Shown here: positions 57,416-64,000 of the stretch, in pieces
Layout of the letters: the number at the start of each line of letters is the position of its first letter
Position numbering within the stretch: the first letter of the stretch is position 1
Assembly (NCBI RefSeq): GCF_014652315.1
Contig: NZ_BMYO01000009.1
Location: 1 to 64,000 of the forward strand
DNA length: 64,000 nucleotides
Source of the DNA: Jeongeupia chitinilytica
Lineage (GTDB): Bacteria; Pseudomonadota; Gammaproteobacteria; Burkholderiales; Chitinibacteraceae
Direction of reading: 5' to 3'
The notes under the pieces: model-generated
Databases searched by the model: none
Seen by the model: the letters and a program-made list of their open reading frames with translations, nothing else
What the model was told of the DNA's origin: nothing
Made by a program: the position numbers and the translations under genes

Positions 57416-58120
57416 ATGATCGACCTGTACTACTGGACCACGCCCAACGGCCACAAGGTCAGCATTTTTCTCGAAGAGACCGGCCTCGATTACACGATCC
57501 ACCCGGTCAACATCGGCAAGGGCGAGCAGTTCGACCCGGCCTTCCTGAAAATCGCCCCGAACAACCGCATTCCGGCCATCGTCGACCGGAATCCGGTCGA
57601 CGGCGGCGCACCGGTGCCGCTGTTCGAATCGGGTGCGATCCTGCTGTATCTGGCCGACAAGACCGGCAAGCTGATCCCGCAGGACCTGCGCGGCCGCAAC
57701 GCCGCGCTGCAGTGGCTGTTCTGGCAGATGGGCGGCCTCGGCCCGATGGCCGGGCAGAACCACCACTTCAGCCAGTACGCGCCGGAAAAGCTGCCGTACG
57801 CGATCGAACGCTACGTGAAGGAAACCGCCCGCCTGTACGCGGTGATGGACAAGCGCCTCGGTGAGGCAGCCTACCTGGCCGGCGACGAGTACAGCATCGC
57901 CGACATCGCTGCCTACCCGTGGGTGGTGCCGTACGAGCGCCAGGGGCAGGATCTGGCGAACTTCCCGAACCTGAAGCGCTGGTTCGACGCGATCGCCGCG
58001 CGCCCGGCAGTGCAGCGCGCCTACGCGAAGGCCGAGGCGATCAACCCGCCCAAGCCGATGGACGAAGCCGAGAAGAAGATCCTCTTCGGCCAGGACGCCG
58101 ACACCGTACGCAAGCACTGA
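57416..58120 (+). CDS. Glutathione S-transferase, nu-class (YfcG/YghU-like)
   Basis: About 234 residues. N-terminal thioredoxin fold DLYYWTTPNGHKVSIFLEE, and NNRIPAIVD and LFESGAILLYL; C-terminal helical domain. The TTPN start is that of YfcG-type enzymes with disulfide reductase activity. AGGAG lies six bases before the ATG. Convergent with the phospholipase C gene. Confidence 0.92.
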   Translation: MIDLYYWTTPNGHKVSIFLEETGLDYTIHPVNIGKGEQFDPAFLKIAPNNRIPAIVDRNPVDGGAPVPLFESGAILLYLADKTGKLIPQDLRGRNAALQWLFWQMGGLGPMAGQNHHFSQYAPEKLPYAIERYVKETARLYAVMDKRLGEAAYLAGDEYSIADIAAYPWVVPYERQGQDLANFPNLKRWFDAIAARPAVQRAYAKAEAINPPKPMDEAEKKILFGQDADTVRKH

Positions 58121-58126
58121 CCGGTC

Positions 58127-58159
58127 CACCCGGCCCGTCCGCCGTGGACGGACCGGGTG
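58127..58159. terminator. Bidirectional terminator-like hairpin
   Basis: An inverted repeat of 14 bases with one mismatch (58127-58140 with 58146-58159) lies between two convergent stops. It is very GC-rich and has no T run, so termination strength is uncertain. Confidence 0.55.
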
Positions 58160-58165
58160 CATCGC

Positions 58166-60319
58166 TCAGCCCGGCATGCCCATCGCCGGATCGCTGTTGC
58201 TGTGCCTGCCGGTTTCAATCCGGCCGGCAAAGCGCCGGGTGAAGCCGCCCGCCGCGCTGACGCTGAAGTCGTACCAGCCGCCCGTCCACGCCAGCTGCCA
58301 GTGCTGTTCGATCTGCATGCCGGCCGGCACCTCGAACACCCACGGGCCGTCCTGCCGGTAGGCATTGGGCTTGACCGTGAACGTGCACGCGGCCGTGCCG
58401 GTGTTCAGCATGGTCAGGTACACCGCGTTGCCGGCCACCTCGTAACAGACCCGGATTTCCGGATTCGCGCCGCCGGCGGCAACCGCAGCGGTATCGCCCT
58501 GGAAACCGCGGTGAAAACCGTTCGGCCCGAGCACCCACAGGTCGTACTTGCCGACGTCGTTGCGCAGCGTGTCCCACAGGTCGTCGAGCTGTTTGCCCGC
58601 CTCCACCGTATAGCGACGCGGTATCCGGTCCAGATGCAGCCGGTCGTACACATGGAACACCGCGCCGGCGGTCCCGGTATTGCTGAAGATCAGCCGCACG
58701 CCGCCCACCGCCGTGTCGGCACGGGCGCTGACATGCAGCTCGTACGGCAGCGCGCGTGACGGCCGCACGCCCGGTGGCTGCACCGGACGTTGCTGCTGCG
58801 CTTCGGCCGGCAAGGCGACCTGCGCCAGTGCCTGCTGCTGGGCGCGGATCGTGTCCGCCTGGCTGCGGGTCAGTGCCGGCATGGCCGGCAGCTTTTCGGT
58901 GTTCGGATTGACGAAGTTGAACGCCGAGGTCAGATCGCCGCACACGGCGCGGCGCCAGGCGGAAATATTCGGCTCGAACACGCCGAAACGCTGCTCGAGG
59001 AAGCGGATCACCGAAGTGTGGTCGAATACCTGCGAGTTCACCCAGCCGCCGCGGCTCCACGGCGAAATCACGTACATCGGCACCCGCGGCCCGGGGCCGT
59101 ACACGCGCTTGTCCGGCGCCGGTTGCGACGTCGTGCCCGGCGCAACCGGATGGACATAACGCTCGAAGGCGTCGTCGACCGTCGACAGCCCTGCACTGCT
59201 GCCGTCCGGATTCAGCGACGGCGCCGACGGCGACGGCACGTGGTCGAAGAAGCCGTCGTTCTCGTCGAAATTGACCAGCAGCACCGTGCGGCTCCACACC
59301 TCCGGATTCGCCGTCAGCGCCTCGAGCACCTGCTGGATGTACCACGCGCCCTGGATCGGGCTGGACGGGCCGGGGTGCTCGGAATACGTGGCCGGTGCGA
59401 CGATCCACGACACCTGCGGCAGCCTGCCGGCGGCGACGTCGGCACGCAGGCTGTCGAGAAAGCCGCCGTCGGGCATCGTGTTGCCCACACCCTTGTAGAG
59501 CGGATCGATCGCGTCATGCCCCGCCGCATACGGAATGTAGGGGCTGCCGGCGGACGTGTTGCCGATCGCCTCGTTGGCCTTGCGGTACTGGCGGAAGCCC
59601 GCCAGCGGGTTGTCGCCGAAGTTCTCCGGCAGGTTCTGGTACACCTTCCAGCGGACGCCGGCCTGCTGCAGGCGCTCCGGGTATGTCGTCCAGGTGTAGC
59701 CGGTGCCCGACGGGCCGAGATCGTCCCACTCGTTCACCACTGCCGCCACGCCGGCACCGGTCGGGCCGTTGGTACCGGTCCAGAGGAAGAGCCGGTTCGG
59801 ATTGGTGCCGGCATGCACGCTGCAATGGTAGGCATCGCACAGCGTGAACGCGTTGGCGAGGGCAAACTGGAAGCCCAGTTCCGCCTCCTTGTAATACCCC
59901 ATGGACGCATTGGTCTTGTAACGCGGCCACTGGTTCATGCGCCCGTCGTCCCACGCCGTGTGGGCATCACCCCACGAATGCGGCGTGCCGCTGACGCGCT
60001 GCGCGTTGCCCTTGCTGCTGTCGAGGTGATACGGCATCACCACCCGCGTGCCGTTGCTCTGCTCCCAGACCGACTTGCCGCCGGCCAGGGGAATGCTGAA
60101 ACGGTCGCCGAAGCCGCGCACGCCCGGCAAGGTGCCGAAGTAATTGTCGAACGAGCGGTTTTCCTGCGTCAGGATCACCACGTGCATGACGTCGTTGATC
60201 GTGCCGGTAGCGTTGTTGGCGGGAATCGCCAGCGCCCGGCGGATCGCCGGCGGAAACATCGCCATCGTCGAACCGATGGCCGCGGCCTGAAGGAATTTGC
60301 GTCGATTGAAGGTCGTCAT
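58166..60319 (-). CDS. Phosphocholine-specific-type phospholipase C, Tat-exported
   Basis: About 717 residues. A twin-arginine signal NRRKFLQAAA opens the protein. The catalytic phosphoesterase domain has QENRSFDNYFG, DENDGFFDHV and FDHTSVIRFLEQRFG. C-terminal DUF756-type domains (about 510-700) follow. Family members cleave phosphatidylcholine or sphingomyelin outside the cell. It is the last of three cotranscribed genes with a small lipoprotein and a phosphodiesterase. Membrane-lipid remodelling or phosphate scavenging is likely; no Pho box was recognised. Confidence 0.95.
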   Translation of the reverse strand: MTTFNRRKFLQAAAIGSTMAMFPPAIRRALAIPANNATGTINDVMHVVILTQENRSFDNYFGTLPGVRGFGDRFSIPLAGGKSVWEQSNGTRVVMPYHLDSSKGNAQRVSGTPHSWGDAHTAWDDGRMNQWPRYKTNASMGYYKEAELGFQFALANAFTLCDAYHCSVHAGTNPNRLFLWTGTNGPTGAGVAAVVNEWDDLGPSGTGYTWTTYPERLQQAGVRWKVYQNLPENFGDNPLAGFRQYRKANEAIGNTSAGSPYIPYAAGHDAIDPLYKGVGNTMPDGGFLDSLRADVAAGRLPQVSWIVAPATYSEHPGPSSPIQGAWYIQQVLEALTANPEVWSRTVLLVNFDENDGFFDHVPSPSAPSLNPDGSSAGLSTVDDAFERYVHPVAPGTTSQPAPDKRVYGPGPRVPMYVISPWSRGGWVNSQVFDHTSVIRFLEQRFGVFEPNISAWRRAVCGDLTSAFNFVNPNTEKLPAMPALTRSQADTIRAQQQALAQVALPAEAQQQRPVQPPGVRPSRALPYELHVSARADTAVGGVRLIFSNTGTAGAVFHVYDRLHLDRIPRRYTVEAGKQLDDLWDTLRNDVGKYDLWVLGPNGFHRGFQGDTAAVAAGGANPEIRVCYEVAGNAVYLTMLNTGTAACTFTVKPNAYRQDGPWVFEVPAGMQIEQHWQLAWTGGWYDFSVSAAGGFTRRFAGRIETGRHSNSDPAMGMPG

Positions 60320-60367
60320 GGTCTGCTTTGGATGGCGGCGGGCAGGACGGTCGCCTGCCCTGCAAGT

Positions 60368-60580
60368 TCAGGGGGCGCAGTGCTTCTGCGGCTGCGATGC
60401 ATTCGGCGGCACCGGCGTCGGAGTCACCGGAATCGGCACCGCCGTCGGCGCCGGCGACGGTGCGGGGGACGGCGTGGCCCCTGCGCTGTCGTCATTGCCG
60501 CCGCACGCGGCCAGCGACAGGCTCAGGGTGGTTGCCGCCAGCAGGCGGCCCGCGCTCGGGAAAAAGGGCGTGGGGGTCAT
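60368..60580 (-). CDS. Tiny Pro/Thr-rich lipoprotein
   Basis: About 70 residues. A lipoprotein signal ending LSLAAC (Cys26) precedes a Gly/Asn/Asp segment and a Pro/Thr/Ala-rich tail ending in HCAP. No folded domain is visible. It closely resembles the signal plus linker of the neighbouring phosphodiesterase lipoprotein and may be a cut-down duplicate. It lies 12 bases from that gene's stop and 48 bases ahead of the phospholipase C gene, and GGAA precedes its ATG. Confidence 0.65.
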   Translation of the reverse strand: MTPTPFFPSAGRLLAATTLSLSLAACGGNDDSAGATPSPAPSPAPTAVPIPVTPTPVPPNASQPQKHCAP

Positions 60581-60592
60581 CTTGTGTTCCGC

Positions 60593-62641
60593 TTAGGGGT
60601 TGAGCGTGGTCAGCGAGCGGTTCGATGCGTAGATCGACCGCAATTCGGTCAGCGTCAGCACGCGCGACCACACCGCGAAGTCGTTGAACTCCATCCGGCC
60701 GCGCGGGGTGGCGCAGCTCGGCGTGCCGCAGTTCCGCTTGTAGTACTGGCCGGTGCCGTCCTCGTTCAGGCCCAGTACGCCCAGACCCTTGAGCTTGCTG
60801 ATGTCGGTATTGGCAATGGCCTTGTTCTCGGTCTTCTGCTCGCCGATGACCGGGTCGAACAGATAGGCGCTCATTTTCCTGTTGGCGGCATCGACGCTCA
60901 GCGCCAGATACACCCACTGGTTGGCGCTGAAGCGGGAGCCGCCGATTTCGTCGCGCACGCCGCCGCTGCCGATGTTGAAGCGCACCTCGCAGCCGGTGAA
61001 CATGCCCAGCGCAATGCCGGGATTCGAGCCGCTGTCGTAGTTCTTGTTGGACACGATGGCCGCGCCGTTGCCGGTGCCCATGACGCAGTCGGTCCGCAGC
61101 CAGAAACCGATGGTGAACTGCGGCAACCCGGCGAAATCGGCACCGTTCTGCGCCAGCTTGTAGCCGGTACTGCCACCGGCATCGGCGATCGTCCCGTCGA
61201 CCCGGAGTGCCTTGGCACCGAACGCATCGGCGACGAGGCTGCCGCTGTCGACACCGGTGGCCCAGTTCTGCAGCACCGATCCGTTGCGGGCATCGGTGAT
61301 GCCGCCGTCGAAGCCGTAGAAGTACAGCAGGCCGTTGGTGAGCGAGCGTTCGAGCACCACCGGTTTGACATAATCGAGCTGTGCCAGCAGGGAGACCGGA
61401 ATCCCGTTCGCCACCACCGTGTAGTTGAAGCGGTACAGCCCCGACGTCGCCTGCGCGACGCTGCTGTCGGTGTAGGCCGTCGCATCGCCGGGCAGCGTTT
61501 GCAGCTTCCGGCCGTCGCGCCAGATTTCAATGCTGCGGCTGGCGTCGGAAAACGAGCGCCAGCTCAGTTGCACACTCGCGTGATCGCTGCCAGCCTTGCT
61601 GCGCAGTTGCGCCACCGCCGGATCGGCGAGCAGCGGGGCGCCGTCGATGGCGTGGCCGGCCAGCCCCGGCTGCGCGCCGGCAAAGGCCAGCACCGTCGGG
61701 GTGATGTCGGCCAGGCTGGCGCGGGCGTAGAGCGCGTCGAAACTGTCCGGCGCCGCATCGTCGCTGCCGAGCAGCGCGTTGCCGTCGCGGTTGAGCGCGA
61801 TGAAGGTCAGCGCGTTGTCGAGCACCGGCAAGCCGTCGCTGCTGCCGGTTTTGGCCAAGCCGTGCGCCGCGGTGACGACGATCAGCCAGTCTTCACCCGG
61901 ATTCGCCGCGGTCCGTTGCGCCACCGCGGCCTGCAGGCGCCCGACGGCCGCGTCCAGATTGCCGAGCACGTTGCGGTAGCCCTGCTGGAAGCCGCTGCTG
62001 GCAGCCGCATCGGCCGGTGAATGGAACTGCGCGTAAACCAGATCGTAACCGTCGCGGATCCGGGCGCTGGCGCCGTCGGCGACACAGCTGTCTACCCCGG
62101 CGCAATCGGTGAGGCTGTCCAGCCGGCCGGCGTTCTGCTCGCGCGCCAGCAACTGCGCCAGCGCCGGTGATCCGGTCACGCCGGCCGTTTTCGCGCTGCG
62201 GCCGTCCTTCAGCAGCTTGAAGACGCTGTCGGCCTGCATCGCCTGCCCCGGTGCATCCGAGCGGACCTGATGGCGGTTGGCCCAGCTGCCGGTCAGCAGG
62301 GTCGCCCAGCCCGGCGCATCGAGCGTGGGCTGCTGCGTCAGCGTGCCGTTCACGCCGCCGCTGTAGGCAGGCCGCGCCCTGAGCGTGGCGAGGTTGGGCA
62401 GGCGCCCCTGTGCGATGCCGTCCTTCAGTTGCGGATAGGTCAGCCCGTCCAGCTCGACCAGCAGCACCTTCCGCGCCGCGACCGAAGGTGCCGGAGTCGG
62501 GACGGGCGTCGGCGCCGGTGTCGGGCGACCATCGGGCATCGTCGTCCCGCCGTTCTGGCCCTCGTCCCCGCCGCCACACGCCGCCAGCGCGGCCACCAGC
62601 GCCAGCGCGCACCCGGCACGAACCTGTTTCTTCCACAACAT
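60593..62641 (-). CDS. Lipoprotein phosphodiesterase/alkaline phosphatase-family enzyme with LamG-like C-terminal domain
   Basis: About 682 residues: lipoprotein signal (ALAAC), Pro/Thr-rich linker, then a type I phosphodiesterase/nucleotide pyrophosphatase-like domain (VLLVELDGLTYPQL, LDAPGWATLLTGSWANRH, TAAHG) to about residue 345. A fibronectin-like strand region and a concanavalin/LamG-like domain (about 500-680; LPQFTIGFWLRTDCV) follow. Surface or periplasmic phosphoesterase with a carbohydrate- or matrix-binding tail. ATG at 62641 has AAGGGAG upstream. Head of the phospholipase operon. Confidence 0.85.
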   Translation of the reverse strand: MLWKKQVRAGCALALVAALAACGGGDEGQNGGTTMPDGRPTPAPTPVPTPAPSVAARKVLLVELDGLTYPQLKDGIAQGRLPNLATLRARPAYSGGVNGTLTQQPTLDAPGWATLLTGSWANRHQVRSDAPGQAMQADSVFKLLKDGRSAKTAGVTGSPALAQLLAREQNAGRLDSLTDCAGVDSCVADGASARIRDGYDLVYAQFHSPADAAASSGFQQGYRNVLGNLDAAVGRLQAAVAQRTAANPGEDWLIVVTAAHGLAKTGSSDGLPVLDNALTFIALNRDGNALLGSDDAAPDSFDALYARASLADITPTVLAFAGAQPGLAGHAIDGAPLLADPAVAQLRSKAGSDHASVQLSWRSFSDASRSIEIWRDGRKLQTLPGDATAYTDSSVAQATSGLYRFNYTVVANGIPVSLLAQLDYVKPVVLERSLTNGLLYFYGFDGGITDARNGSVLQNWATGVDSGSLVADAFGAKALRVDGTIADAGGSTGYKLAQNGADFAGLPQFTIGFWLRTDCVMGTGNGAAIVSNKNYDSGSNPGIALGMFTGCEVRFNIGSGGVRDEIGGSRFSANQWVYLALSVDAANRKMSAYLFDPVIGEQKTENKAIANTDISKLKGLGVLGLNEDGTGQYYKRNCGTPSCATPRGRMEFNDFAVWSRVLTLTELRSIYASNRSLTTLNP

Positions 62642-62788
62642 GTGCTGCTCCCTTCGACGCGCCCGCAGACCGGTCCGCAAGTGATGGAGTCGAGCGACTC
62701 CGCTTGCGCCCCAGCTTAGGGAGGCAGCACTTCAGCATCATTGCCATCGCCGAAGATGGACTGATGCCGGTATTGGCAAAACTCGGGC

Positions 62789-63655
62789 TCAGCCGCCGGC
62801 CGGATGCACGTGTTCGAGGAAGGCCTGCAGCAGCCGGGAGCCGGCCCGCTCCTTCAGGTGGTACAGGTATTCGGACAGTTGCGGCGCGGCGGCGGCAAAG
62901 GGAATCGCCCGCAGCTCGGGGTGTTGCGGCACCTCCGACTGCGGCAGCAGGCTGCAGCCCATTTCCCGGTGGATGGCCGCGATGATCGCCTCGCGGCTGC
63001 CGATCACCATTGCCGGTGCCGGCACGATGCCGGCCGTGGCCAGCGCCGCTTCGGTCGCCTTGCGCGTCATCGAGCCTTCCTCGCGCAGCAGCAGCCGCAC
63101 CGCACGCAGCGCGTCGAGCGTGACCGAGGCACTGCGTGCCAGCGGGTGATTGCGGTGCACCACCAGCAGCAGCGGATCACGGGCCAGCAGCACGCGGGTC
63201 AGCCGCGCGTCGTCGATCGCGTGCGACGACACGGCGATGTCGAGCCGGTGGTCGACGAGCATGTCGATGATCTGCTGCGAGTTGCCGACGTCGAGCGTGA
63301 TGCGCAGCTGCGGATTCGCCCGGCCGAAGGCATCGATGCTCGACAGGATGTAGTGCGGGCCGGTAACGCCGACGCGCAAATGGCCGGTGCGCAGATCCCC
63401 GGCGTTGCGCAGCGCGAAATCCGCGTCGCCAAGATGGCGCATCAGCCCTTCGGCCATCGGCAGCAGGCTGGCACCGGTCTCGGTCAGATCCAGCCGGCTG
63501 CCGCGCCGGTGGAACAGCGCCACACCGTAGGCCTCTTCCAGCTGGCGGATCCGGCTGGTCACCGTCGGCTGGCTGACGTTCAGCCGTTTGGCGGCGATGG
63601 TGACGCTGCCCTGGCGCGCCACTTCGAAAAACGAGGACAGCAGGATCGACAGCAT
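62789..63655 (-). CDS. LysR-type transcriptional regulator
   Basis: About 288 residues. N-terminal helix-turn-helix (GSVTIAAKRLNVSQPTVTSRIRQLEE) and a C-terminal effector-binding domain. ATG at 63655 is preferred over a GTG at 63664. It lies upstream of and in the same direction as the phosphodiesterase operon, with 147 bases between, and may control it. Effector unknown. Confidence 0.92.
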   Translation of the reverse strand: MLSILLSSFFEVARQGSVTIAAKRLNVSQPTVTSRIRQLEEAYGVALFHRRGSRLDLTETGASLLPMAEGLMRHLGDADFALRNAGDLRTGHLRVGVTGPHYILSSIDAFGRANPQLRITLDVGNSQQIIDMLVDHRLDIAVSSHAIDDARLTRVLLARDPLLLVVHRNHPLARSASVTLDALRAVRLLLREEGSMTRKATEAALATAGIVPAPAMVIGSREAIIAAIHREMGCSLLPQSEVPQHPELRAIPFAAAAPQLSEYLYHLKERAGSRLLQAFLEHVHPAGG

Positions 63656-63745
63656 CGGCGCCACCGCGGGACAAAACCGGCAGCGTAAACGGCGAATGTG
63701 ACAGCCGGCGCGGCGTACCAGGCCACCGCGCCGGTCAAACGCGGA

Positions 63746-64000
63746 TCAGTACAGCGGCGTACCGGCGCTGTAGGCCGACTTGAACGATGCCCAGTCCAGC
63801 GCGACCTGATCGGCGTAGCCGAACGCGAACGACACGATCTCGGCCTGCAGCCCGCTCTTGCTGGTGATCGCGTTGCTGATTTCGGCGTCGATGCCGTACG
63901 GCACCACGGTGCTGTCGTAGTCCTTGTCCGCCAGCGCATGCGCACTCGCCAGCGCCTGGCCGACATAGGTCATGGCGGTGTTGAGCTTGCTGCTCGACGA
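63746..64000 (-). CDS. C-terminal part of an unidentified protein, cut by the window end
   Basis: The frame is open at the window edge; 84 codons are seen, ending at 63746. The peptide contains SAHALADKDYDSTVVPYGID and ends SAYSAGTPLY. No family is recognised. An internal ATG at 63973 exists but the coding sense continues upstream of it, so this is most likely the tail of a longer gene. Confidence 0.5.
   Translation of the reverse strand, partial: SSSSKLNTAMTYVGQALASAHALADKDYDSTVVPYGIDAEISNAITSKSGLQAEIVSFAFGYADQVALDWASFKSAYSAGTPLY

Noticed and set aside
60320..60367. Possible Pho box upstream of the phospholipase C gene
   Set aside because: No pair of CTGTCAT-like repeats with the right spacing.
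58790..62020. Open frame of more than 1000 codons antisense to the phospholipase and phosphodiesterase genes
   Set aside because: Low-complexity Arg/His-rich translation, spanning three real genes and their gaps on the other strand.

Overview
The window is GC-rich chromosomal DNA of a Gram-negative betaproteobacterium. The family make-up (type IV minor pilins, an Lpt lipopolysaccharide export protein, polyprenyl diphosphate synthase next to rplU-rpmA-obgE, RNase G, a TPP-riboswitch thiC) fits the Neisseriales/Chitinibacteraceae side of that class, but this is inference from gene content, not a phylogeny. No rRNA, CRISPR array, prophage or intact insertion sequence was seen; there is one tRNA.

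Layout. 0.35-6.8 kb (minus): an operon of an AI-2E/PerM-type permease, an outer-membrane factor, a HlyD-type adaptor, a DUF2955-type inner-membrane protein, a two-helix ion channel and an RlmL-like RNA methyltransferase. 7.1-15.1 kb (minus): rplU-rpmA, a terminator, then obgE, a GT14-type glycosyltransferase and a tightly overlapping four-gene block (kleisin-like, KITE-like, GNAT acetyltransferase, SMC-like ATPase) that looks like an MksBEF/Jet-type condensin with an acetyltransferase inserted. 15.3-23.9 kb: housekeeping genes ispB, tRNA-Pro(CGG), a DUF3135 protein, dinB, leuS, lptE, holA and rng.

24.2-43.0 kb: a surface-polysaccharide locus. Except for the membrane protein at 24.2 kb, all genes run on the minus strand and are often overlapping: pcm-like, a GT2 transferase, a WecA-type initiating transferase, rfbBDAC, the ABC exporter wzm-wzt, a pyruvyltransferase/glycosyltransferase fusion, wecB, a GT-B transferase, a GT-C-like membrane protein, then a UbiA-type phosphoribosyl transferase, a HAD phosphatase and an SMR-like small membrane protein. 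The stretch from about 23.7 to 37.6 kb is visibly AT-rich, so the sugar-specific part is probably acquired or exchanged DNA. The last three genes resemble the steps that make and move a polyprenyl-phosphate pentose in mycobacteria.

43.1-52.0 kb: TPP riboswitch and thiC, a YdeP-like molybdopterin oxidoreductase with fdhD, rlhA, a nucleotidyltransferase and a YejK-type nucleoid protein. 52.1-56.1 kb (minus): a type IV pilin operon (pilE-like, fimT, pilV, pilW and an unusually long PilX/GspK-like protein). Upstream lies a decayed glycoside hydrolase family 1 fragment, then a 5'-nucleotidase and a glutathione S-transferase. 58.2-63.7 kb (minus): LysR regulator, a lipoprotein phosphodiesterase with a lectin-like tail, a tiny lipoprotein and a Tat-exported phospholipase C. 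The window ends inside one further unidentified gene.

The two places most likely to hold something undescribed are the condensin block with its embedded acetyltransferase and the polyprenyl-pentose module of the polysaccharide locus.
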